Assembly: GCA_045600945.1 (NCBI GenBank)
Contig: JAZRYX010000059.1
Coordinates: forward strand, 1 to 7,801
Origin: Darwinimomas sp045600945
Lineage (GTDB): Bacteria > Bacillota > Clostridia > Lachnospirales > Lachnospiraceae
Length of the DNA: 7,801 bases
Reading direction: 5' to 3'
Under the pieces are notes generated by a model, which did no database searches, was not told where the DNA came from, and saw only the letters and a list, made by a program, of their open reading frames with translations. Numbering within the stretch: position 1 is the first letter of the stretch; every line of letters begins with the position of its first letter. Shown one piece after another: positions 1-4,510 of this stretch. The translations under genes were made by a program, and so were the position numbers.

Positions 1-183
1 GGCAAAGCCCGCATGGAGATGAAGGTCGGGCTGACGTTTGCTTGCATGAATTTAAAGAAACTTGCAAAGATGAAGCAAAGATACGGGTTGCTGCGACCGT
101 TAACCAGACACTTTTCATCGGTTTTTTCAATTTTTGCGGACTTTTTTATGGTAGAAAGAAAACCAGGTCTGAAAATCGCTTAA
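1..183 (+). CDS. IS1182-like transposase, C-terminal fragment (5' end beyond window)
   Basis: Frame 1 of the plus strand is open from the first base to a TAA at 181-183 and gives 60 residues, starting GKARMEMKVGLTFACMNLKK and ending in PGLKIA. The LTFACMNLKKLAKMK segment is what I recognise from the extreme C-terminus of IS1182-family (DDE_Tnp_1 type) transposases of Clostridia, where it follows the last catalytic acidic residue. The DDE residues themselves lie outside the window, so activity cannot be judged. The gene runs toward rplL and ends 90 bp from the rplL stop. Its last codons lie inside a long hairpin (160-206), which is compatible with an element end that doubles as a terminator. 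The family assignment is from memory of the motif; that this is a transposase is fairly sure, the exact IS family less so. Confidence 0.8.
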   Translation, partial: GKARMEMKVGLTFACMNLKKLAKMKQRYGLLRPLTRHFSSVFSIFADFFMVERKPGLKIA

Positions 184-206
184 AATCGATTTTCAATACC
201 TGGTTT
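160..206 (-). terminator. Long hairpin with U-rich minus-strand tail; probable terminator downstream of rplL
   Basis: AAACCAGGT (160-168) pairs with ACCTGGTTT (198-206), and TGAAAATCG (170-178) pairs with CGATTTTCA (187-195). This leaves an 8-nt loop and only a small interior mismatch. Read on the minus strand, the stem runs straight into TTTTCTTTC, a moderate U-tract, so it could end transcripts coming from rplL. On the plus strand it covers the transposase stop codon and is followed by a weaker tail. It may be part of the insertion sequence rather than native to the rplL operon. Confidence 0.6.
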
Positions 207-218
207 GTCTTCAGTCTG

Positions 219-260
219 ACACTCCCTTGTAAGTAAACTTACGGGAGTGTTTATTTTATA
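219..260 (+). terminator. Hairpin with T-rich plus-strand tail between transposase and rplL
   Basis: ACACTCCC (219-226) pairs with GGGAGTGT (243-250), and GTAAG (229-233) pairs with CTTAC (238-242), around a TAAA loop with a two-base bulge. On the plus strand the stem is followed by TTATTTTATA, so it fits a terminator for the transposase transcript. On the minus strand it lies 14 bp after the rplL stop codon and is preceded by an A-rich run, but it is followed by CAGACTGAAG instead of a U-tract. It may once have been the bidirectional rplL terminator, with its minus-strand tail displaced by the insertion sequence. That history is inference. Confidence 0.6.
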
Positions 261-273
261 GACTTGCGTTTTC

Positions 274-645
274 TTATTTAAGAGTAACCTTTGCGCCAAC
301 TTCTTCGAGTTTTTTCTTGATTTCTTCAGCTTCTGCCTTAGCAGCTGCTTCCTTAACCATCTTAGGAGCTCCGTCAACGAGATCCTTTGCTTCCTTAAGT
401 CCAAGACCTGTGATTTCACGAACGACCTTGATAACCTTAACCTTCTCTGAACCTACTTCTGTAAGCTCTACGTCGAACTCATCTTTCTCTTCTGCTGCCG
501 GGCCTGCTGCCGGTCCTGCCATTACAACGCCTGCTGCTGCAGATACGCCAAACTCTTCCTCACAAGCCTTTACAAGCTCATTGAGCTCAAGAACTGATAA
601 TTCCTTTATAGCATCGATAAACTCAGCTGTTGTTAACTTTGCCAT
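274..645 (-). CDS. rplL: 50S ribosomal protein L7/L12
   Basis: This 123-residue acidic stalk protein is the usual length for the family. It forms dimers that bind the L10 C-terminal helix on the 50S subunit and recruits and stimulates GTPase factors such as EF-Tu, EF-G and IF2. The N-terminal dimerisation region (about 1-35) is followed by an Ala/Gly/Pro-rich hinge (about 36-52, including VMAGPAAGPAA). The globular C-terminal domain follows, with the diagnostic KVIKVVREITGLGLKEAKDL segment (70-89) and the GAPK motif. The ATG is preceded by GGAGG at good spacing. It lies 57 bp after rplJ, its normal partner, in a gap with no hairpin that I can see. Rather than leading into rpoB as is usual, it is followed by hairpins and a convergent transposase end. 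Confidence 0.98.
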   Translation of the reverse strand: MAKLTTAEFIDAIKELSVLELNELVKACEEEFGVSAAAGVVMAGPAAGPAAEEKDEFDVELTEVGSEKVKVIKVVREITGLGLKEAKDLVDGAPKMVKEAAAKAEAEEIKKKLEEVGAKVTLK

Positions 646-702
646 TATATTTTCCTCCGTTAATATTTTCTAAAATTAAAAAGTTTCTTTGCAGCCACTC
701 GA

Positions 703-1233
703 TTATTCTGCTGCAGGTGCTGCTTCGCAATTTGCTGCGCCGCCCTTTTCAGCGATCTGATTAAGCACACGTGCGAAGTTTGTTACAGGGCTCTTCATGC
801 TGCCAAAGAGTCTTCCGAGAAGCTCTTCTCTTGAAGGGATAGTAGCGATGATCTGGATTGAGTTATTGTCATAAAACTCTCCGCCTACGATACCGCCCTT
901 AAGCTCAAGCTTGTCAGTCTTGGCATCCTTTGCAAAGTTGTACAGAATACGTGCAGGTGCTGTCTCATCTGTTGAAGAAACTGCAAGTGCAGTAGGTCCT
1001 TCAAGAAGCGGTCCGAACTGCTCATAGTCTGTTCCCTGTGTTGCAAGCTTAATCATAGTGTTCTTATAAACCTTGTATGTTACGCCTGCTTCTCTTAAGT
1101 TCTTACGAAGCTTAGTATCCTGTGCAACTGTAAGTCCGCGGGCATCTACAAGTACTGCGCCCTTGGCATCCTTAAGTGTAGCTGCGATTTCTTCAACTAT
1201 AGGCTTCTTAAGATCAACTTTAGAATTCTTCAT
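703..1233 (-). CDS. rplJ: 50S ribosomal protein L10
   Basis: This protein of 176 residues is the base of the ribosomal stalk. Its N-terminal domain binds 23S rRNA next to L11, and its C-terminal helix carries L7/L12 dimers. Family features include KGAVLVDARGLTVAQDTKLR (24-43), YKVYKNTMIKLA (53-64), LEGPTALAVS (77-86) and the IPSREELLGRLFGSMKSP stretch (132-149). An Ala-rich tail ends in EAAPAAE. The start is fixed by AAGGAGG just upstream of the ATG. It is preceded by a 309-bp region containing an L10-type attenuator, so its own product, as the L10-L12 complex, probably represses it; that follows from the known mechanism. A single cysteine (C169) in the tail is the only small oddity. Confidence 0.98.
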   Translation of the reverse strand: MKNSKVDLKKPIVEEIAATLKDAKGAVLVDARGLTVAQDTKLRKNLREAGVTYKVYKNTMIKLATQGTDYEQFGPLLEGPTALAVSSTDETAPARILYNFAKDAKTDKLELKGGIVGGEFYDNNSIQIIATIPSREELLGRLFGSMKSPVTNFARVLNQIAEKGGAANCEAAPAAE

Positions 1234-1284
1234 GCCTTCCTCCTTATTTTTATAGTTTTTATTAAAGGCATTTACTCGAAAAAG

Positions 1285-1417
1285 TATATCGCTTGCGATA
1301 TGCTCGCGCCGAGCGCGGTCGCTTTTGTGACTTAATTCCGTTCGCGCGAGTGCGCATCCTCAGCGGAGCGCTTTTATATAATCAGGAAATGCGAAGCAAT
1401 TTACTGATTATATAAAA
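1285..1417. repeat. Palindrome cluster between L10 attenuator and rplJ
   Basis: This stretch holds several nested inverted repeats. ATATCG/CGATAT sits at 1286-1301. GCTCG/CGAGC is at 1302-1314. CTCGCGC (1303-1309) is complementary to GCGCGAG (1344-1350). A 14-bp perfect stem, TTTTATATAATCAG (1372-1385) with CTGATTATATAAAA (1404-1417), continues inward toward a GAA loop. The centre (about 1302-1371) is rich in CG dinucleotides, unlike the surrounding AT-rich intergenic DNA. No open frame of note is visible. It separates the attenuator U-tract from the rplJ ribosome binding site, a longer distance than such leaders usually need. It looks like an intergenic repeat of REP or MITE type, but I do not recognise a named family. 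Confidence 0.55.
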
Positions 1418-1448
1418 AACGCTGTCCTCTCGTACCGGGAAGACAGCG
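1411..1448 (-). terminator. Intrinsic terminator (attenuator) of the L10 leader
   Basis: On the minus strand CGCTGTCTTC (1448-1439) pairs over 10 bp, with one G-U, with GAGGACAGCG (1429-1420) around a 9-nt loop, and a run of six T follows (1419-1414). This is a textbook intrinsic terminator placed between rplA and rplJ. Its 5' arm is also complementary to an upstream leader segment, which makes it conditional. Confidence 0.9.
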
Positions 1449-1523
1449 GATTGAAATCTGATAATCATTCTTTCCTCGGCTGGCGCTTTCGCGTTGGACC
1501 TTTCGGTACCTGCTGTCTTCGGT
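1411..1523 (-). ncRNA. L10 leader: autoregulatory mRNA structure of rplJL
   Basis: The transcript between rplA and rplJ carries the layout of the known L10 leader. It begins with ACCGAAGACAGCAGGU (1523-1508) and has two short stems closed by GAAA tetraloops (around 1497-1510 and 1483-1493). The GCCGAGGAAAG segment (1481-1471) follows, and then the terminator. GAAGACAGC (1520-1512) is exactly complementary over 9 nt to GCTGTCTTC (1447-1439), the 5' arm of the terminator, so antiterminator and terminator exclude each other. In the known mechanism the L10-L12 complex binds the leader and favours termination, matching stalk protein output to rRNA. The structure is read by eye and not folded by computation. 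Confidence 0.9.
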
Positions 1524-1542
1524 AAATGCTTTAAAACTGTTT

Positions 1543-2238
1543 TTAATTACTGAACTTAGCTGTATTAAGTCTGATGCCGGGGCCCATTGTTGAAGTAATG
1601 ATAGCACTCTTCATATATGTACCCTTAAGTGATGCAGGCTTAGCCTTATTCAGTGCATCGATGATAGTCTGGAAGTTCTCAGCGAGCTTAGCCTCATCAA
1701 AAGAAGCTTTTCCAAGCGGAACATGGATAATGTTGCTCTTGTCAAGTCGATACTCGACCTTACCTGCTTTGATATCGGCAATGGCCTTTGTAACATCCAT
1801 TGTTACCGTACCTGCTTTCGGGTTCGGCATAAGTCCCTTAGGACCGAGAACCTTACCGAGACGTCCTACAACACCCATCATATCAGGAGTTGCAACTACT
1901 ACATCGAAATCAAGCCAACCCTCGTTCTGGATCTTCGGGATGAGCTCATCGCCGCCGACATAATCAGCACCTGCTGCCTGAGCCTCGTCAACCTTGGCAC
2001 CCTTAGCGAAAACAAGGATCTTAACTGTCTTACCTGTACCGTGCGGAAGAACTACAGCACCACGAATCTGCTGCTCTGCGTGACGTCCGTCACAACCGGT
2101 ACGAACATGTAACTCAATAGTTTCATCAAACTTTGCGCTAGCTGTCTTCTTGAGAAGAGAGATTGCCTCTGCAGCATCATAGAGATTAGCGCGGTCAACA
2201 AGCTTTGCAGCTTCAATATATCTTTTTCCGTGTTTCAT
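1543..2238 (-). CDS. rplA: 50S ribosomal protein L1
   Basis: This protein of 231 residues is full length. L1 forms the mobile L1 stalk on 23S rRNA helices 76-78 and helps move deacylated tRNA out of the E site. It also represses translation of its own rplK-rplA message. Visible signatures are QQIRGAVVLPHGTGKTVK (56-73) in domain I, FDVVVATPDMMGVVGRLGKV (111-130) leading into LGPKGLMPNPKAGTVT (131-146) in domain II, and the closing STMGPGIRL. The start is supported by GGGAGGAG upstream, and the gene lies 18 bp after rplK, consistent with coupled translation. Its likely target RNA lies before rplK at 2694-2721. The 309 bp downstream are taken up by the L10 leader and a palindrome cluster. Confidence 0.98.
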   Translation of the reverse strand: MKHGKRYIEAAKLVDRANLYDAAEAISLLKKTASAKFDETIELHVRTGCDGRHAEQQIRGAVVLPHGTGKTVKILVFAKGAKVDEAQAAGADYVGGDELIPKIQNEGWLDFDVVVATPDMMGVVGRLGKVLGPKGLMPNPKAGTVTMDVTKAIADIKAGKVEYRLDKSNIIHVPLGKASFDEAKLAENFQTIIDALNKAKPASLKGTYMKSAIITSTMGPGIRLNTAKFSN

Positions 2239-2256
2239 ATCTATTCTCCTCCCTTA

Positions 2257-2682
2257 TTATTCTTCCATGGTAACGCCCATAGAACGTGCTGTTCCGGCGA
2301 TCATGCTCATGGCTGCTTCAATAGAAGCTGCGTTGAGATCTTTCATCTTTGTCTCAGCGATCTTGCGGCAATCTTCTTTTGAAAGGACTGCAACCTTATC
2401 CTTATTCGGAACACCTGAACCCTTCTGGATCTTGCAGGCTTTCTTGATAAGAACTGCTGCAGGCGGAGTCTTTGTAATGAAACTGAATGATCTGTCTGCG
2501 TAAACAGTGATGATTACAGGAATGATAGTATCACCCTGATCTGCTGTTTTTGCGTTGAACTGTTTTGTGAATTCAACGATGTTGACACCATGCTGACCAA
2601 GTGCAGGGCCAACCGGCGGAGCCGGAGTTGCCTTGCCGGCAGGAATCTGTAACTTGATAAAACCAATAACTTTCTTTGCCAT
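2257..2682 (-). CDS. rplK: 50S ribosomal protein L11
   Basis: This protein of 141 residues is the standard length. L11 binds the GTPase-associated centre of 23S rRNA beside L10 and participates in factor-dependent steps and in RelA-type stringent signalling. The N-terminal domain shows the proline-rich PAGKATPAPPVGPALGQHGV stretch (14-33), the segment that contacts thiostrepton-type antibiotics in other bacteria. The C-terminal rRNA-binding domain shows KIQKGSGVPNKDKV (84-97) and DLNAASIEAAMSMIAGTARS (115-134). The ATG follows AGGAGG at ideal distance. That ribosome binding site touches the foot of the putative L1-binding hairpin, so translation of rplK is the probable control point for both rplK and rplA. 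Confidence 0.98.
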   Translation of the reverse strand: MAKKVIGFIKLQIPAGKATPAPPVGPALGQHGVNIVEFTKQFNAKTADQGDTIIPVIITVYADRSFSFITKTPPAAVLIKKACKIQKGSGVPNKDKVAVLSKEDCRKIAETKMKDLNAASIEAAMSMIAGTARSMGVTMEE

Positions 2683-2688
2683 ATCTTT

Positions 2689-2721
2689 CCTCCTGTGGTT
2701 ATAGCGGGAAACCCTCCCACA
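2689..2721 (-). promoter_or_regulatory. L1-binding mRNA mimic overlapping the rplK ribosome binding site
   Basis: On the minus strand TGTGG (2721-2717) pairs with CCACA (2698-2694), and GGG (2714-2712) pairs with CCC (2708-2706). Between the two helices lie GA on one side and GCTATAA on the other. The pattern GTGGGAGG...CCGCTATAACCAC resembles the L1 site of 23S rRNA, where GGTGGGAGG faces a segment ending in ATACCACC. Its last base is the first base of the AGGAGG of rplK (2694-2689), so bound L1 would cover the ribosome binding site. The family mechanism is established; its use here is inferred from pattern and position. Confidence 0.75.
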
Positions 2722-2734
2722 TAATATTGCTAAT

Positions 2735-2752
2735 CATATCGCTTACGATATG
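2735..2752. repeat. Short palindrome CATATCG-CTTA-CGATATG, second copy of the 1285-1302 unit
   Basis: A 7-bp perfect stem with a 4-nt loop begins 2 bp after the nusG stop codon. Read on the minus strand it matches the unit at 1302-1285 at 16 of 18 positions. No U-tract follows, so it is not an intrinsic terminator. It sits directly upstream of the L1-binding hairpin and may be a dispersed intergenic palindrome or an RNA processing site. Confidence 0.55.
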
Positions 2753-2754
2753 TA

Positions 2755-3297
2755 TCATAACTTTCTTACATCTGAGAAGCCTAATTCGACTTTTGTCTCT
2801 CTTCCGAACATCTCAACGTTCATAGATACTGTCTTCTTCTTCTCATTGATAGCGGTGATGAGACCAACCGTATCCTTCCATGCACCTGATACGACACGAA
2901 CCGAATCTCCAACCTCGAAATCAATGACAACTTTCTTCTCATGAAGAACTGTTCCTTCAGGAACACCAAAGCCTAATGCTACCATCTCTTCCGGAGATAG
3001 CGGAACCGGCTTTGAACCCGGACCGACAAAACCTGTAACACCACGTGTATTACGGATTACATACCATGTATCATCATTCATGATCATGTTGACGAGTACA
3101 TATCCCGGGAACATTTTTTTATCAGAAGTCTTCTCGACGCCATTCTTGATTTCCGTCACTGCCTGCATAGGCACACTGACTTCAAAGATCTGGTCCTGAA
3201 GTCCGCGGTTTTCGATGGTCTTTTCGATATCGACTTTGACTTTATTTTCATAGCCCGAATAGGTATGGGCTACATACCAATGCGCTTCTGCTGCCAT
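2755..3297 (-). CDS. nusG: Transcription termination/antitermination protein NusG
   Basis: This protein of 180 residues has typical length and two-domain layout. The N-terminal NGN domain (about 1-110) binds the RNA polymerase clamp; its marks are HWYVAHTYSGYENKVK (6-21), KMFPGYVLVNM (61-71) and the NTRGVTGFVG stretch (83-92). The C-terminal KOW domain (about 127-180) shows VGDSVRVVSGAWKDTVGLI and ends GFSDVRKL; in other bacteria this domain contacts Rho or ribosomal protein S10. NusG modulates pausing and termination and links transcription with translation. It follows secE by 12 bp with an AGGTGG ribosome binding site in the gap. The secE-nusG pairing is one of the most conserved in bacteria and supports both calls. 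Confidence 0.97.
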   Translation of the reverse strand: MAAEAHWYVAHTYSGYENKVKVDIEKTIENRGLQDQIFEVSVPMQAVTEIKNGVEKTSDKKMFPGYVLVNMIMNDDTWYVIRNTRGVTGFVGPGSKPVPLSPEEMVALGFGVPEGTVLHEKKVVIDFEVGDSVRVVSGAWKDTVGLITAINEKKKTVSMNVEMFGRETKVELGFSDVRKL

Positions 3298-3309
3298 AAA
3301 ACCACCTGA

Positions 3310-3507
3310 TTATTTAATAATAAGTCCAAGTCCGAGCTGGAATACCCAGTCAAGGAGAGCGATGATAAGACCAAGAACAATAGAGAAGAAAATAACTGCG
3401 ATAGTCTCACGAGTTAATGTCTCCTTTGTCGGCCATATAATCTTCTTAAATTCATTGGATACGCCCTTAAAGAAACTCGGTTTCTTAGCCGCTACTTTAT
3501 CAGCCAT
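3310..3507 (-). CDS. secE: Preprotein translocase subunit SecE
   Basis: This small protein of 65 residues has one C-terminal membrane segment (about 36-63, rich in I, L, V and F). Before it is the amphipathic helix and conserved EFKKIIWPTKETLTRET motif (19-35), typical of short Gram-positive SecE. It clamps SecY in the plasma-membrane SecYEG channel, which exports unfolded proteins. The ATG overlaps the rpmG stop codon by one base (TAATG), and its ribosome binding site AAGGAG lies inside the end of rpmG, so the two are very likely translated in a coupled way. There is no tRNA gene between rpmG and secE or between secE and nusG. Confidence 0.96.
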   Translation of the reverse strand: MADKVAAKKPSFFKGVSNEFKKIIWPTKETLTRETIAVIFFSIVLGLIIALLDWVFQLGLGLIIK

Positions 3508-3656
3508 TACTTAGTCTCCTTATGCATTGTGTGCTTCTTGCAGAATCTGCAATATTTCTTTGTTTCCATACGATCCGGATGAGTCTTCTTATCCTTTGTA
3601 AGATCGTAATTTCTCTGCTTGCACTCTGTACATGCAAGGGTGATTTTTGTACGCAT
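3507..3656 (-). CDS. rpmG: 50S ribosomal protein L33, zinc-binding type
   Basis: This gene of 49 codons encodes a basic protein beginning MRTKITLACTEC and ending KKHTMHKETK. Cysteines pair as C9-x-x-C12 and C36-x-x-C39, the zinc ribbon of the C-plus form of L33. The NYDLTKDKKTHPDRMETKKY middle is typical of the family. L33 is a small 50S protein near the E site. The ATG follows GGAGG at proper spacing. It is the first gene after the operon promoter at 3750-3778, with a leader of roughly 87 nt, and its TAA shares a base with the secE start. Many Gram-positives also keep a cysteine-free paralogue used under zinc limitation; whether one exists here cannot be seen. Confidence 0.95.
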   Translation of the reverse strand: MRTKITLACTECKQRNYDLTKDKKTHPDRMETKKYCRFCKKHTMHKETK

Positions 3657-3703
3657 TGTAGTTTCCTCCAAAATAAATCTTCACATAAAAATTAGCCGCA
3701 AAA

Positions 3704-3738
3704 CTAAATCGAGTCGAAAAAAAAAGACCCGAAATCAG
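3704..3738 (-). promoter_or_regulatory. Leader stem-loop with a nine-U tract in its loop, upstream of rpmG
   Basis: In the predicted leader of the rpmG operon, 3732-3726 pairs with 3715-3709 over 7 bp with one G-U. Four more pairs are possible beyond a small internal mismatch. The loop is UUUUUUUUUC (3725-3716). A weak 4-bp stem (GACT 3740-3737 with GGTC 3729-3726) could instead form immediately before the U-run and act as a poor terminator. Two alternative folds around one U-tract hint at attenuation, but the stems are weak. Confidence 0.35.
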
Positions 3739-3749
3739 TCAGCCATAGT

Positions 3750-3778
3750 ATATTAGCATAGTTTGCAAAGCGCGTCAA
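3750..3778 (-). promoter_or_regulatory. Sigma-A-type promoter of the rpmG-secE-nusG-rplKAJL operon
   Basis: On the minus strand TTGACG (3778-3773) and TAATAT (3755-3750) are separated by exactly 17 bp, with TGC just before the -10, an extended -10 element. The -35 box starts 4 bp after the comF stop codon, so the promoter is packed against the preceding gene. The start of transcription would be near 3743, giving a leader of about 87 nt. Confidence 0.85.
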
Positions 3779-3781
3779 CCA

Positions 3782-4510
3782 TTAAATATCAGAGCCTATA
3801 CACACACAAATTGAGGCCACCTCAAGACCCTCGGCACACAATATCTTGCTGCATGCTTCGATAGTCGCCCCGGTCGTAAATATGTCATCAACCAGCATAA
3901 CCCTGCTTACCCCCTCCGGAATAGCGTCCCGATTGATGTCAAAAGCCTCCTTAAGATTACGAAGTCTTTCATCTGCATTCAGTTTTTTCATCGCCTCAGT
4001 GTGCTTTCTTCTTATTAAAATGTCGCTGTGCACCGGTATGTCCAACTTAAGTCCGATGACCTGCGCAATAAGCTCGGCCTGATTATATCCTCTTATCTTG
4101 AGTCTCGCCTTATGTACCGGTACCGGCACAAGACAATCGGGACTTACCTCAAGTATGAAATCGTACAGCCGTATCGCCATCATAGTCCCGAAAAGCTCTG
4201 CATGCTCACGGCAGTTATTATACTTGATCCCGACCATGCACTCGCGGGCATTTTCTTCATAATTAAGCATCGCCCTGTTCGCGATGAATGTACGCACATG
4301 ATGCGCGCAGTCGTAACAAAGCTCTCGACTCTGAGTCAATATCTGCTTGCCGCACTTAACACACACCGGTTCCGTGACGAACGAAAGCTGCGCCAGACAT
4401 TTCCGGCATATCAACTGACCTCGCGGCATGACTATTTCTTTGCATACCGGACATGTTCTTGGGAAAATGCTGTCGATAGCCGCATTCCATATCTCACCTG
4501 AAAATCTCAA
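3782..4510 (-). CDS. comF: ComF family protein (phosphoribosyltransferase fold)
   Basis: This protein of 242 residues belongs to the ComF/GntX family, needed for DNA uptake in competent bacteria and thought to act in the cytoplasm with the ComFA helicase and DprA. The N-terminus has four CxxC pairs (C20/C23, C35/C38, C50/C53, C65/C68), consistent with zinc binding. Next come VPVPVHKARLKIRGYNQAEL (128-147) and RRKHTEAMKKLNADERLRN (167-185). The PRPP-binding loop VMLVDDIFTTGAT (204-216) follows. The reading frame opens with TTG and overlaps recD2 by 17 bp. No good ATG exists in frame before the first CPVC, and FPRTCPVC is normally preceded by about a dozen helical residues, so TTG is the best choice. 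The ribosome binding site there is weak, and coupling to recD2 is likely. Whether this organism is naturally competent is unknown. Confidence 0.9.
   Translation of the reverse strand: MRFSGEIWNAAIDSIFPRTCPVCKEIVMPRGQLICRKCLAQLSFVTEPVCVKCGKQILTQSRELCYDCAHHVRTFIANRAMLNYEENARECMVGIKYNNCREHAELFGTMMAIRLYDFILEVSPDCLVPVPVHKARLKIRGYNQAELIAQVIGLKLDIPVHSDILIRRKHTEAMKKLNADERLRNLKEAFDINRDAIPEGVSRVMLVDDIFTTGATIEACSKILCAEGLEVASICVCIGSDI

Noticed and set aside
42..236. 64-codon plus-strand frame starting with ATG
   Set aside because: It overlaps the transposase C-terminus in another frame, and only frame 1 gives the recognisable transposase tail.
180..419. 79-codon minus-strand frame across the end of rplL
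   Set aside because: It is an out-of-frame lysine- and leucine-rich shadow of rplL running into the terminator region.
1408..1413. TATAAT on the minus strand inside the L10 leader as a possible rplJ promoter
   Set aside because: It is part of the attenuator U-tract and the following palindrome, and no -35-like hexamer lies 16-18 bp upstream.
1401..1607. 68-codon minus-strand frame through the L10 leader
   Set aside because: It lies across the end of rplA and the structured leader. The RNA structure explains the sequence, and the peptide has no recognisable features.
3717..3740. Intrinsic terminator for comF
   Set aside because: The stem before the nine-U run is only about 4 bp with a G-U pair, and the site lies downstream of the rpmG promoter, so an efficient terminator here would silence the essential ribosomal operon. 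I kept it only as a weak leader structure.
4028..4501. 157-codon plus-strand frame opposite comF
   Set aside because: It is a shadow of comF with no family resemblance, while the comF frame has zinc pairs and a PRPP loop.
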